Source of the DNA: CBDBES01 sp965204465
GTDB taxonomy: Bacteria > Spirochaetota > Leptospiria > Turneriellales > CBDBES01
NCBI GenBank assembly: GCA_965204465.1
Contig: OZ241995.1
Span: 1 to 64,000 of the forward strand
Length of the DNA stretch: 64,000 nt
Reading direction: 5' to 3'
Below the pieces are notes generated by a model. It was not told the origin of the DNA. It was given only the letters and a program-made list of their open reading frames with translations, and did no database searches. The translations under genes and the position numbers were made by a program. Positions 36,119 through 45,481 of the stretch are shown one piece after another (the first letter of the stretch is position 1; each line of letters opens with the position of its first letter).

Positions 36119-36437
36119 ATATCTAAAATTAGATATTAAGGACTCTGATTTTTTAATTGGCTTAGGTGTTGCCGATACTTTAGGGATTAAAGATTCTACT
36201 TTGAAAGAGTTATAACCCCCTCGTTTTTCTCGCTATGAATATAAAAAGATCAGGGATCGAAACGAGGTATTGGATACGAACGTATATGCCAGAGCGGCTT
36301 CTCTTTATTTAGGTTTGGATCATTTGACCGACATGCAATGGGAACAATTACAAAAAGGCATTCTTGCCAGAAAGAAAGGCTTTTACAGAGAAAGCGAAAA
36401 AGGGGTACAGGTGATCTCTAAGGGGGTAGAGGTGTAG
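36042..36437 (+). pseudogene. Phage terminase large subunit (GpA-like) C-terminal relic
   Basis: One frame runs from ATG 36042 to TAG 36435 with a TAA in the middle (36213). After that stop it reads YEYKKIRDRNEVLDTNVYA, RAASLYLGLDHLTDMQWEQ and LQKGILARKKG. RNEVLD..VYA.AA..LGL is the pattern at the end of GpA-type terminases (RNEALDxxVYAxAA), which package phage DNA. The part before the TAA (57 codons, LIGLGVADTLGIKDSTLKEL at its end) is not recognised and may be a separate small gene. No other phage genes are nearby, so this is a scrap of a lost prophage. Confidence 0.5.
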
Positions 36438-36475
36438 GGAATTTTAACGACCGTCATGATCCGTATATTGAAAGC

Positions 36476-37360
36476 TTACTCTATCGGCCTTGTTTTTACG
36501 AGTTTTCCTTTATGAAAATACTTTCGTAGTTTGTTTTTTTCGTCTCTTTTGTAAATGATGACATCATAGGTTTTATTTTTATCTGACAGAAAATATTGAA
36601 GCATTTTTGTTTTAACGAACTTTCCATTCACATAATAGTCTATCCTCTTTTTATACCTATCACCGTCTGAATAGGTATAGTCAAAGTATTCCATTTTGAC
36701 GGGATTGTCATTCTTATAATAGATTATAAACTTTTTAAACCTACCACTGTCTGAATCGGTAATGTCTGAATCGGTAACGGTAACGTCAAAGTATTCCATT
36801 TTGACGGGCTTGTCATTCTCAAAATAGTGTATACCCTTTTTAAACCCAAAACCATATGAATAGGTAGTGTCAAAGAATTCCTCTTTGACCTTCTTCCCAT
36901 TCACATAATAGATTATAAACTTTTTAAACCTATCACCGTCTGAAGAGGTAACGTCAAATAATTCCTCTTTGACGCGCTTGTCATTCTCATAATAGTTTAT
37001 CCTCTTTTTATACCTATTACCGTTTGAAGAGGTAACGTCAAAGTATTCCTCTTTGACGCGCTTGTCATTCTCATAATAGATTATCCTCTTTTTAAACCTA
37101 TCACCGTCTGAATGGGTAAGGTCAAAGTATTCCTCTTTGACGAGATCTCTCCATTTTATATCTCTATATTGTATTACCTGTTTGAAACGCTCTCCCTTGT
37201 TCTTGCAATAATTAAAGGTTTCTATGATATATTCCTTAGTTTTTTTTGTACTCGTTGAGCCGCATGAATATTCTTTTAGATTGAATCCAAAAGAATAAAT
37301 ATCTTGAACGATGAATAGAAAGGTCAAAAGAAAGAGTATAGGTAATTTATTGAATTTCAT
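36476..37360 (-). CDS. Exported 28-residue-repeat (MORN/YwqK-like) protein
   Basis: I choose the ATG at 37360, which gives a clear signal peptide (KLPILFLLTFLFIVQDIYS) and not a 28-residue leader from an earlier start. The mature protein has six imperfect 28-residue repeats from about residue 77. The consensus is VKEEYFDVTSSDGDRFKK followed by RIIYYENDKR, each a pair of beta-hairpins as in MORN or YwqK-type repeats. One repeat is stretched by a VTDSDITDSDSG insertion. Such repeats bind partners or form rigid rods on the cell surface. It is divergent from the GLUG lipoprotein. Confidence 0.68.
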   Translation of the reverse strand: MKFNKLPILFLLTFLFIVQDIYSFGFNLKEYSCGSTSTKKTKEYIIETFNYCKNKGERFKQVIQYRDIKWRDLVKEEYFDLTHSDGDRFKKRIIYYENDKRVKEEYFDVTSSNGNRYKKRINYYENDKRVKEELFDVTSSDGDRFKKFIIYYVNGKKVKEEFFDTTYSYGFGFKKGIHYFENDKPVKMEYFDVTVTDSDITDSDSGRFKKFIIYYKNDNPVKMEYFDYTYSDGDRYKKRIDYYVNGKFVKTKMLQYFLSDKNKTYDVIIYKRDEKNKLRKYFHKGKLVKTRPIE

Positions 37361-37495
37361 TTTTTGATTAGAATTAATATAAATGCTAGTCTTTCTGTAA
37401 AGAAAAAAAGTTGCTTTTTTATGACGAGTATTTATAATGATCATAGTTTTTTTGCAAACTACAAACAGCTAGAATTTAAATTAAAGGATATATTT

Positions 37496-39745
37496 ATGAA
37501 AAAAAATACTTTGTTCAACATAATGGCTATAATGATTGTTTTATCCCTGCCTTTTTGTAAGAGTAGTAAAAACGATCCAGACCCAATTCCACCGCCCGAT
37601 AATGGGGGAGACACAATGACTTCACCGCCCGATAATGGGGGAGACACAATGACTCCACCGCCCGATAATGGGGGAGACTCAATGACTACACCGCCTTCAA
37701 CTCCAGCAGGCATAACTTATGCAGAGCTAGATAACTCAGCATTGCCTGCTACGATCACTCTAAATGAAGGGCAAGATCCTTATCCATATACCATTGTTTT
37801 AAATACCCAACCCACTGATGATGTAACCATTAGAATTAACCTCAATAATGCACCAGATAATCTAAGGATTGATGAAGGCGGAATTTCCGTAACCTTTGCC
37901 ACTATTACATTTGCCGCTTCTTCTGGCGGCATGAATGGATGGGATATACCCCGAACCATAAGTCTTACCTTTGCGGATAATGATATTTTATCCGGACTGC
38001 TCATGCCCACATTAACCCATATTACATCCTCTGGAGATGACAGTTATGAGAAATTACCCAATAAAGATCTGATTCTCCGTCTAATAGATGACGATCCTAT
38101 ATGCACCCAATTAGGCGCTGGTGCAGAAGATGATTTTACCCCCAATATAGCCGGAGAAAATTATGGTGCTGGAACAGAATTAGATCCATACATTATATGT
38201 AATGCAATGCAATTGCAGTCAATGAGAGGTAACCTTAATGCATTCTATGAGTTGGGGCAAGACATAGACGCTTCTTCTATTACTGCTGAATACACCTGCC
38301 CCCCACCCACTATGGGTATATGTGAAGGATTCCAACCCATTGGGAGCTGTGGGGTGGATGGTATATGTGGAGACAATCCATCTACCCCAAATGATGAATC
38401 CGCGGATGACATATTTTTCACAGGCACTTTAGACGGAAAAGGATTCACCATAAGCAATCTTACGATCAATATCAATCTTACCCTTGGCACCTCTCGTGTA
38501 GGTCTCTTTAGACACACATCAGGGGCAGAAATCAGGAATATTGGCTTGTTGAATGTGGATATTTCTTCTTTTTCTTCTTCTGCTGTTGTTTCTAGTGCAG
38601 GCGGTCTGGTAGGGCATAATACTAGTAGTAGTATAACCAATTCCTACTCTACAGGGAATATTTCTTCTTCTTCTGCTTCTAATTCTTCTGCAGGTGGTCT
38701 GGTAGCGGTTAATGAGGCTAGTAGTGATATAACCAATTCCTACTCTGCAGCGAGTATTTTTTCTTTTTCTTCTTCTTCTATTTCTAATGCAGGCGGTCTG
38801 GCAGGGCAGAGTCTTGATAGTAGTATAACCAATTCCTACTCTACAGGGAATATTTCTTCTTCTTCTAATATGTCTCTTGCTACTGGAGGCGGGCTGATAG
38901 GGTTGAAGAGTCGTGGTAGTATAACCAATTCATGGTTTTCAGGGAATATTTCTTCTTCTTCTGGTGCTACTGGTTCTTCTACTTCTTTTGCAAGCGGTCT
39001 GGTAGGGGTGAATAATTTTCTTAGTAGTATAATCAATTCTTATTATGATACAAATACCGTAACATTATTCGAAAATGGTAGTGAAGTCTCTGATACTGCT
39101 GTAGACTCCAATACAGGTACTCTTACTTGTGTAGGCGGCTTCTCAACTGATCCACCTAATCCAGGTGATCCATCATTCACTACGAGTGCATCCACTGATA
39201 CAGGAACATGTGATAATGTATCTCCCACCATTTTCTTCAATTGGGAAACTCCTTTCGACATAGATGGTGATTCTGTAGCAGACGAGGAGTCGGTTCGTTA
39301 TGACAGCAATAATGATGGAAATATTACCAATACAGATGCATTCGTATGGAATTTTGGTATTTCTTCAGAATATCCTTTTATAGCTTCTATTCCCGGAACG
39401 GCAGACGAGCAGGCCGTAACAATGGCATCTGGTTTCTTGCGTTTTTCAAATACTACCCTTGGAACGCCTTCTGGTACAGACCCTGTATTTTTCTATGACA
39501 TAACGGATACTGCCACGAGTATTACCACTTCTGGCACGGGAGTCCAGGACACTACCGCAGGTAATTATGTAATAGAAGATGCAATGGATGCAAGTGGTGT
39601 TGCTTTGGCTACTCCACCCACAGTAACCAATGCAGGTGTGATCAATGGAGTAAACACTCTTGCAGCAAATAGCGAATTTTATTTAAAGGTTACCTTTACC
39701 AGGGGTAGTGCGAATTATACCCAGAGGTATAGGTTTAAAAAATAA
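37496..39745 (+). CDS. Surface lipoprotein with Pro/Gly repeats and GLUG motifs (749 aa)
   Basis: The start is ATG 37496 with aaagga upstream; the lipobox is IVLSLPFCKSS (Cys 21). Next comes a hydrophilic linker of three 33-bp tandem repeats encoding PPPDNGGDTMT (37589-37687). A Calx-beta-like strand domain covers about residues 60-200. The middle (residues 330-540) has five GLUG-type beta-helix turns such as SAGGLVGHNTSSSITNSYST separated by Ser runs from tct microsatellites. A C-terminal beta domain ends YTQRYRFKK. GLUG repeats occur in adhesins and IgA-protease-like exports. The Ser-encoding trinucleotide tracts and the 33-bp repeats can expand or shrink without loss of frame. Confidence 0.75.
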   Translation: MKKNTLFNIMAIMIVLSLPFCKSSKNDPDPIPPPDNGGDTMTSPPDNGGDTMTPPPDNGGDSMTTPPSTPAGITYAELDNSALPATITLNEGQDPYPYTIVLNTQPTDDVTIRINLNNAPDNLRIDEGGISVTFATITFAASSGGMNGWDIPRTISLTFADNDILSGLLMPTLTHITSSGDDSYEKLPNKDLILRLIDDDPICTQLGAGAEDDFTPNIAGENYGAGTELDPYIICNAMQLQSMRGNLNAFYELGQDIDASSITAEYTCPPPTMGICEGFQPIGSCGVDGICGDNPSTPNDESADDIFFTGTLDGKGFTISNLTININLTLGTSRVGLFRHTSGAEIRNIGLLNVDISSFSSSAVVSSAGGLVGHNTSSSITNSYSTGNISSSSASNSSAGGLVAVNEASSDITNSYSAASIFSFSSSSISNAGGLAGQSLDSSITNSYSTGNISSSSNMSLATGGGLIGLKSRGSITNSWFSGNISSSSGATGSSTSFASGLVGVNNFLSSIINSYYDTNTVTLFENGSEVSDTAVDSNTGTLTCVGGFSTDPPNPGDPSFTTSASTDTGTCDNVSPTIFFNWETPFDIDGDSVADEESVRYDSNNDGNITNTDAFVWNFGISSEYPFIASIPGTADEQAVTMASGFLRFSNTTLGTPSGTDPVFFYDITDTATSITTSGTGVQDTTAGNYVIEDAMDASGVALATPPTVTNAGVINGVNTLAANSEFYLKVTFTRGSANYTQRYRFKK

Positions 39746-40087
39746 TTGTTTCTTCTTTTTTTTTCTGGGAAAAGAAAGACTTGCTTTTTCTCCTTTTTAT
39801 TTATATATCTTTATTAAAACAATTGTAAAGGAAATTTCTTTAGGGAATTTCTTTTCTATCAGCCTCTTTGCCTATATAATTTTTTTTATAGAACAGAAAC
39901 CAGAGTCATACTTTTTATATAAATGATAGGGAGTATCTTGAGAAATTAAAAGAGGGGACATATTAAATATCTGTATTGTGTTAGAAAGATTTTTTCAACA
40001 GACTCAACCCCCTGGTTTTTTCAAACTATACATGGGGTTTGTAAAGTAAAGCCAGCCTTTTCAATTTTTTATTCAAGGCTTTGTTTA
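39746..40087. other. Gap without recognisable gene
   Basis: Very T-rich sequence after the GLUG lipoprotein stop, with a gaaaattcctttaagg-like stretch and no codon structure that I can support. No clear terminator hairpin was seen. It may hold the 3' UTR of the lipoprotein message and of the convergent PIN fragment. Confidence 0.4.
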
Positions 40088-40378
40088 TCATGTTAAGGTT
40101 TTACATATTATTTTAGTGTCTGTTACATATTTGATTATTTCTTCATCCATTGTAATTATTGGACACTCTAATGACATCGCGGATGCTACAATAATTTTAT
40201 CATGCATGTCATGATTTTCTAAGTCCCCATTCTTTGTTTTTTTATGAAAATGACCTAATGAAAGAGATAAAATATAATCTAAAATAGTATTCTCATATTC
40301 TGCTATTTCATAGTATTCATTATCCTGGATTTTACGGATCAATTCTATTGTTTCTTGTCGATTTAAACAAAATGGCAT
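40088..40378 (-). pseudogene. Truncated PIN-domain (VapC-like) protein
   Basis: The 96 residues contain ENHDMHDKIIVASAMSLECP then IITMDEEI, the C-terminal half of a PIN domain (D-x-H-D-r-l-I-v-A-t-A...pLiT-x-D). The N-terminal strand with the first catalytic Asp (DTN/DTS) is missing. A TGA directly precedes the ATG, and only 20 bases separate it from the upstream ATPase stop. No ribosome site is visible. A full VapC is about 130 residues, so an RNase activity is unlikely. Confidence 0.65.
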
Positions 40379-40397
40379 GAATCAAAAGGATATTGTT

Positions 40398-41569
40398 TTA
40401 CTTTTTCATATTTTCAAGGCTAGAAATTGCAGTTTCAGACTCTAAACTAATAGATTCTTGCTTTTGAGTTTCTAAAATATTTTGTTCCTTTTGCACAAAT
40501 TCACCATCAATAAGAGGAATATTTTTTTCCGCAGCTTTACTTAGTAAAGAATATAAATTCTTTAAGATTTTAGCTGCATTAAATTTTGATAGCTCAGCTA
40601 TTTTTTTTAAAGCTTCTTCGGTAAAAGGATGAATCTCCGTTTCGGGTTTTTTATTTTTTATCCTGTACTCTTTTAAATATTTTTTTAGCAGTAAATTAGG
40701 ATCATTGAGTTTTAATTTCTCAAAACGAATAATGTGGCCAGAAGCTATCTCTACGGATATGCCCGCCCGATTCTCTAATCCGGATGATTCCCAGGCTTCT
40801 TGAATTAAGTTAGGTACACCAGCATGACAAACAAGTATAAAGTTATAGAATCCTATTTTAGCGTTTTCTGATATGCCATCATATAAACAAGTTCGAAGTT
40901 CCAATGCAAAATCTTTTTTTTGTCTGGCACTTTGAAAGTCAGGAATACGTTCAAAATCATCAATAAAAACATAAGCCCCATTAAATCCAGAAGCCAAAAA
41001 AAACTTTACTAGATCGGAATATACAAAACGAAATTTGTCTTCAACTTTTCTTTGAATACTTTTATACCATTCTGAGAAATGATCTTGGGTGATAAAATTC
41101 TTTTCATTCTCAAAGAGTATTCTCTCTTTTAACGCAAAAGGAAAATCACTGGATACACTCTTTAGGTATTCACTTTTAGAAATTATTTTATTTAGTTCTA
41201 TTGTGTTAATATTATTCTTTTCAAACCATTGGATATCATTCATTTTTGTAATTAATTCTTCATCACTATTTGATCCGTAAAAATGAATCTGAGCATGGCT
41301 AAACATATACTGATCATATCACTTTTGATAATAGATTCAAAATATAGATCTGTGAATTTGGAAAATGTTTTTGTTCTGCCACTTGATTCAGGGGAAACAA
41401 TAACGGAAAAGCATTTGTTCATATCTTCGGATATGTCTAAACAATATTGTTTATTGATTTTTTGCTGTAAATTAGAAATAAAAGCCGTTTTCCCGTTACC
41501 CCTGCCTATGTATGATGTATCTATTATATATCCTAAGCGGAAATGATCTCCAGTTTGGGGATTTTTAAT
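40398..41569 (-). pseudogene. AAA-type P-loop ATPase, frameshifted and lacking a start codon
   Basis: Two frames make up one ATPase. From 41569 the first reads NPQTGDHFRLGYIID and Walker A YIGRGNGKTAFISNL, ending at a stop at 41252. The second, from 41306, continues FSHAQIHFYGSNSD and holds Walker B AYVFIDDFERIP and arginine-rich LELRTCLYDG. The shift (-1) falls between 41252 and 41321. The first frame has no ATG, GTG or TTG between its upstream TGA and Walker A. The gene overlaps the end of the 310-residue partner gene. A sequencing error could explain the shift but not the absent start. Confidence 0.6.
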
Positions 41570-42465
41570 TCATCAAAATCTTTCAAATCCCTTTTTTTAG
41601 AAATTACAGACGTTGGGTAGACTATTCTCCCTTTAAAACCAGGGTAAGATTCAGCAATATGGATAATGCCTATTTGTTTTCCCCGGTGTATCCAATTTTC
41701 AAAAGAAGACATCGAGTGTTTGAATTTATAAACACCTTCCAAAAAGAAATGCATCCAAAATGGCTTAAACTTATCTATAATATGCCAATATTTTGTTGGA
41801 CTAACTTCCTTGTCATCATTTTTAGGCAGGAGGTTTTCATTTTCTAGTTTTTCAATCAATCGATTTTTTGCATCATTCAAATTTTTTTCTATCGGAATCT
41901 CTAAATGTTTGTTAGCGCTCTCTTTTATAATATCCATTAATCTTTCACAATAATGAAGTATTGAATCGCGGGAGCGTAATTGCTTTGGAGAAATACCTAG
42001 TTCACTTGGAGAAGCATAAGGAAATATTAAAAGGCCACCCTTTTTTTTATTATTGTTATACATGAAAGAAATTATTTCCTTGAAAACATTATTATATATC
42101 CTTTCCATAAAAGTCAAAAGAAGATCATTAAAACCAGACAGTCCACCTTTATTATATTCCGCTAATAAGTTTTTACCATTTTTACTTAATTTAAAATTAT
42201 TATTATTCTCCGCTATTAATTCATAATCTTTTGCTTCTGCTACGACTTGTTGAAAAGAATATGTATAAGTTGGCATTTTCGAATCTGATGTCAGCTTTTT
42301 ATATTTTGATCTTCCTAAATGATGCTGTGCACCCAGTTCTTTGAAATAACTAAAGACATTTTTTTTCTCAGAAAACTTTTCTATACTTAAAAGAAGAACA
42401 TAAAAATATTCTAAAAGAGAGAACTTTCTTACTTGATTGGGCTGTTTACCCTGATCTTGTGCCAT
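41533..42465 (-). CDS. Hypothetical partner protein of the ATPase module (310 aa)
   Basis: A soluble protein, mostly helical, with winged-helix-like segments near the N-terminus (FSLLEYFYVLLLSIEKFSEK, YELIAENNNNFKLSKNGKNL). A C-terminal half contains KYWHIIDKFKPFWMHFFLEG. No family is recognised. Its stop is inside the reading region of the ATPase, so the two were made together. A two-gene set of a winged-helix protein and a AAA ATPase is common in phage-defence and plasmid-maintenance islands, but no effector nuclease is visible apart from the PIN scrap. Confidence 0.5.
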   Translation of the reverse strand: MAQDQGKQPNQVRKFSLLEYFYVLLLSIEKFSEKKNVFSYFKELGAQHHLGRSKYKKLTSDSKMPTYTYSFQQVVAEAKDYELIAENNNNFKLSKNGKNLLAEYNKGGLSGFNDLLLTFMERIYNNVFKEIISFMYNNNKKKGGLLIFPYASPSELGISPKQLRSRDSILHYCERLMDIIKESANKHLEIPIEKNLNDAKNRLIEKLENENLLPKNDDKEVSPTKYWHIIDKFKPFWMHFFLEGVYKFKHSMSSFENWIHRGKQIGIIHIAESYPGFKGRIVYPTSVISKKRDLKDFDELKIPKLEIISA

Positions 42466-42481
42466 CTTTATAAATCGAAGA

Positions 42482-43021
42482 TCAATTTGATCTGCCTAAA
42501 ACATCTTTCTGAAAAAAAAGAGTAATGACTCTTATGTTATTCATTATAAGCTTATGGGAATGTAATAATAATCCAGCCTGGTCAATATGGAATTTAGATT
42601 TTTCAAGTTCTATTGGTTTTTTGAGTAGATAAGAAATGGCTAGATTATTATGCAGCTTTCCTTTTATATCAGCGCTCAGATTTTTTTCTTGTAAAGAAAG
42701 GTTCAGTATTCTTTGGGCATCTTTCATCCTGTTTTTTGTGATATATCTAGTGGAAGCCTCTAAAACTGAGTTTCCCGTGTATAAGACCAAGAAATTTTTT
42801 TGCCAGATGATCTTGTCCTTATTCTTGTCCCATGGAGCGGTCCAACGATTGGATACATCTTCCGTATAAGACTTAGAATAAGTATAAGGCAGTATCATGG
42901 ACGTTTTCAGCTTTAAATAATGAACATTATTACAGTTGATCAATAGTATCCATGAAAATAAAAAAAATGATAAAGGGATGAAGTTCAGTGTAAAATTTTT
43001 TCTTTTTACTTGACAATGCAT
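42482..43021 (-). CDS. Hypothetical lipoprotein (179 aa)
   Basis: A basic N-terminus, a hydrophobic stretch and WILLINCNN (lipobox Cys 30) mark a lipoprotein. The mature part has two TPR-like helical hairpins (NSVLEASTRYITKNRMKDAQ, LHNNLAISYLLKKPIELEKS), so it may be a small scaffolding protein. It begins 9 bases from the start of pth, in divergent orientation, so the two promoters must overlap. No family name is offered. Confidence 0.55.
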   Translation of the reverse strand: MHCQVKRKNFTLNFIPLSFFLFSWILLINCNNVHYLKLKTSMILPYTYSKSYTEDVSNRWTAPWDKNKDKIIWQKNFLVLYTGNSVLEASTRYITKNRMKDAQRILNLSLQEKNLSADIKGKLHNNLAISYLLKKPIELEKSKFHIDQAGLLLHSHKLIMNNIRVITLFFQKDVLGRSN

Positions 43022-43030
43022 AGTTGAAAT

Positions 43031-43564
43031 ATGAAGTCCCCTTTATTGTTTACTCGTTTATGGGTGGGGCTTGGAAATCCAGGCGAAAAATATAAAAACA
43101 CAAGACATAACATAGGAATATATACTATTGAGAGTCTATTGTCAGGTTTTAATCTTAAAGTAAACAAAAAATTTTACTCTTTGGTATACCATCAAATAGA
43201 CTTCAAAAATACCTGTATTATATTTCCGCAAACTTATATGAACTCTTCCGGAAAAGCAGTCCTTGCATCATCTGAATTTTTCCGTCTAAAACCGGAAGAT
43301 ATTCTAGTCTTTCATGATGAAATTGAATTGCCTCCTGGAAAGGTAAAATATAAATATAACGGTGGTGACAAGGGCCATAATGGTTTAAGAGATATTACGG
43401 CAAAATTAGGCACATCCCATTATCATCGTATACAATTAGGAGTAGGAAAACCAGTATTAGAAGAACAATCTATAGTCGATTTTTTGATAAAACCTGCCGA
43501 TATTTCGTCTATTATACATACTACTGCTGTATTCCAGATTTTAGAAAAGAATGGATTTATTTGA
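43031..43564 (+). CDS. pth: Peptidyl-tRNA hydrolase
   Basis: It recycles peptidyl-tRNA dropped by the ribosome. WVGLGNPGEKYKNTRHNIG carries the catalytic His and Asn, TYMNSSGKAVLA and FHDEIELPPGKVKYKYNGGD are the substrate-binding blocks, and KGHNGLRDI follows. The 177 residues are a few short of the usual 185-195, at the C-terminus. It is divergent from the lipoprotein. Confidence 0.95.
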   Translation: MKSPLLFTRLWVGLGNPGEKYKNTRHNIGIYTIESLLSGFNLKVNKKFYSLVYHQIDFKNTCIIFPQTYMNSSGKAVLASSEFFRLKPEDILVFHDEIELPPGKVKYKYNGGDKGHNGLRDITAKLGTSHYHRIQLGVGKPVLEEQSIVDFLIKPADISSIIHTTAVFQILEKNGFI

Positions 43565-43694
43565 TTTTTGTGTAGTATTCTTGAGATATCTATCGGTCAT
43601 ACTTTAATGTGACACCCTCAGGATCTATTTAGAAAGTTGTAAATATTAGCAATTTTCAATGATCCATATGATATAAATAGGGTGAAGTTAATTT

Positions 43695-44069
43695 ATGGTT
43701 AAACCAAGAATAACTTTGAATCAGAGTTTTTTTATAACAATGGATAAAAGAAATACCGCGAAATATCGTAATCTTGCAAGAGTTAGGCTCGAAACACAAG
43801 GAAGATATCATCATCTAGAGCAAGCGGATTGGTATTTATGCGAGATTTTAGACATCAGTGCTGGAGGCATAAATCTAATAGGTGCTTCTTCTTTCCTGGT
43901 GGGTGATAAATTAGGAGTTGAGTTTTTTCTCCGAAAAGAATTGATCTATTGTCAGTTAGAGATTCTGAATATAGGCGGAAAGAGGGGTGGTGGACAATTC
44001 ATCATGCTCCACAAAGACTCTGAAGACGCTATCAGAGAATATATTCATGCTGAATTTTCAAAAGGTTAG
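43695..44069 (+). CDS. PilZ-domain protein (c-di-GMP receptor)
   Basis: A single 124-residue PilZ domain: KYRNLARVRLE provides the RxxxR motif and EILDISAGGINLIG the D-x-S-x-x-G motif that together clasp cyclic di-GMP. GGTGA-like bases precede the ATG at 43695; ATG at 43743 is possible and would still keep the motif. Such solo PilZ proteins act as adaptors for motility or envelope control. It stands alone. Confidence 0.85.
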   Translation: MVKPRITLNQSFFITMDKRNTAKYRNLARVRLETQGRYHHLEQADWYLCEILDISAGGINLIGASSFLVGDKLGVEFFLRKELIYCQLEILNIGGKRGGGQFIMLHKDSEDAIREYIHAEFSKG

Positions 44070-44249
44070 ATATATGTTGCAATCCTGGGAATTCCTTTTG
44101 GGGTAACCTTTTTTACAATTACATCTGTAGTATATTTATCCATATCTTAGATCAAGATAAAAAAATTAATTTGATTTTACCTTGGCTTACATTTTATGAT
44201 TTACTTGATAAGAATTTTCTAAAATTCATTCTGAAGTGGCAAAATCGAA

Positions 44250-44819
44250 TCAATGTTTCTTTCCGATCATTAAAATAGAGTCATTTTTTTCTATTTCGGT
44301 ATATCTCTTTAATAATACAATTTCAAATTGATCGCTGAATAATTGTTCTATTTTATTTTTTCTATAATAATTATGCAGAAGTCCATGCATTTTTTCTATT
44401 TTATCTCCCTCCCAAAAAGAATGGCAAACAATTCCATTTTTATTTAATATCCTATGTTGATTCTTGATTGATTCTTCCAGCTCTATGTTCGCTAAATGAT
44501 GTAATACTTTATTAGAATAGATGCCATCAAAAGTTTTATCTGTTTTAAGAGTAATTGCATTTAGATGCAGCAATGGAATATGGGGAAGCTTTTCTTTTAG
44601 AAGTTTTAAGAATACTGCTGAAAAGTCAGAACCAGTAACCTGATAATATTTACTCAAAATTTTCAGATCTTTTCCAGGTCCGGTTCCAATCTCTAAAACA
44701 GTAGAATTTACTCGTAGAAATTTTCTGAGTTTTTCTATTATTCCTAGTCCATCATAACCTTCAGCCATTTTTATATACTCTTTTACTGTTTCTTTGGAAT
44801 GATAAAATTGATCAGACAT
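44250..44819 (-). CDS. SAM-dependent methyltransferase (class I)
   Basis: VLEIGTGPGKDLKILSKYY is motif I and GSDFSAVFLKLLKEKLP is the acidic ribose-binding segment. HLNAITLKTDKTFDGIYSN then KVLHHL follows, as in UbiE/Coq5-type small-molecule methyltransferases. Its 189 residues are short for the family, and the C-terminal part is reduced. The substrate is unknown. It stands alone between pth/PilZ and the IS1182 remnant. Confidence 0.8.
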   Translation of the reverse strand: MSDQFYHSKETVKEYIKMAEGYDGLGIIEKLRKFLRVNSTVLEIGTGPGKDLKILSKYYQVTGSDFSAVFLKLLKEKLPHIPLLHLNAITLKTDKTFDGIYSNKVLHHLANIELEESIKNQHRILNKNGIVCHSFWEGDKIEKMHGLLHNYYRKNKIEQLFSDQFEIVLLKRYTEIEKNDSILMIGKKH

Positions 44820-45029
44820 ATTTTTATTCTTTTTTTTAATGGCTATAACAGATATGTCAAAATAATTTTTTTATGACCTTTACTTAATGATACGGCCATG
44901 ATCGTATTCCTGATGATAAAAAATATTCCTTTTTTCTATGTAAAATATGGATATTTTACATGGTTTTGTTATATCTTTAAAAATTGTAGAAACCAATACC
45001 GCCAAAGGCTGTACTTTGTACACATATCT

Positions 45030-45388
45030 AAGCCTATGCCTCAACACAGAAGAATAATTTACTACATTGTAATCTATATCGTATTTTTTGTTCCCGAAGG
45101 TTTTTTGATATTTTTTCTCGAAAATACGAAATAATTTCCTAATTTCCTGATCTATACAAGCTGTTCCCGTATCATTTTGCTAAAATTGAAGGTTATTGCA
45201 GCGATTTTTACCTTTGCAGTACAACATTCTTTACGCACAGTACAAATAACACAATCAGCAGGTTTAGCATGATAATTTGTATACTTTTTGTCATCTTCTA
45301 CATACTCTCTGTGAAACTCCAAACTCTTGCCCTCAGGAAAAATAAAAAACTCAAAAATGTAAATGTTTTTAAGTTGGCGCACAGGCTC
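45030..45388 (-). mobile_element. IS1182-type element, internally deleted copy 2
   Basis: Both ends are present, with agcctatgcctcaacacag at 45031 and gttggcgcacaggctc ending at 45388, but only 359 bp remain. A transposase C-terminal piece lies at 45152-45330 (AKPADCVICTVRKECC visible). To its left sits TGTAGAAACCAAT (44985-44997) with the stretch ggctgtactttgtacacata, a pair of sequences also found at the right end of the gutted IS481 copy near 57895. Confidence 0.72.
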
Positions 45389-45481
45389 GTAAAGTAAAAG
45401 ATATGAATAGAAAAAAGATGCGAGCAACAAAAATATAATTTTGCAAGGAATGTAACTTAAAAAATAAAGTCATAACTACTT

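Noticed and set aside
41252..41321. Programmed -1 frameshift in the ATPase
   Set aside because: No X XXY YYZ slippery heptamer in the right phase and no following strong structure; the missing start codon also speaks for decay.
45152..45430. A 92-codon gene
   Set aside because: Only codons 35-92 match an IS1182 transposase C-terminus; the first part is IS end and flanking sequence read by chance.
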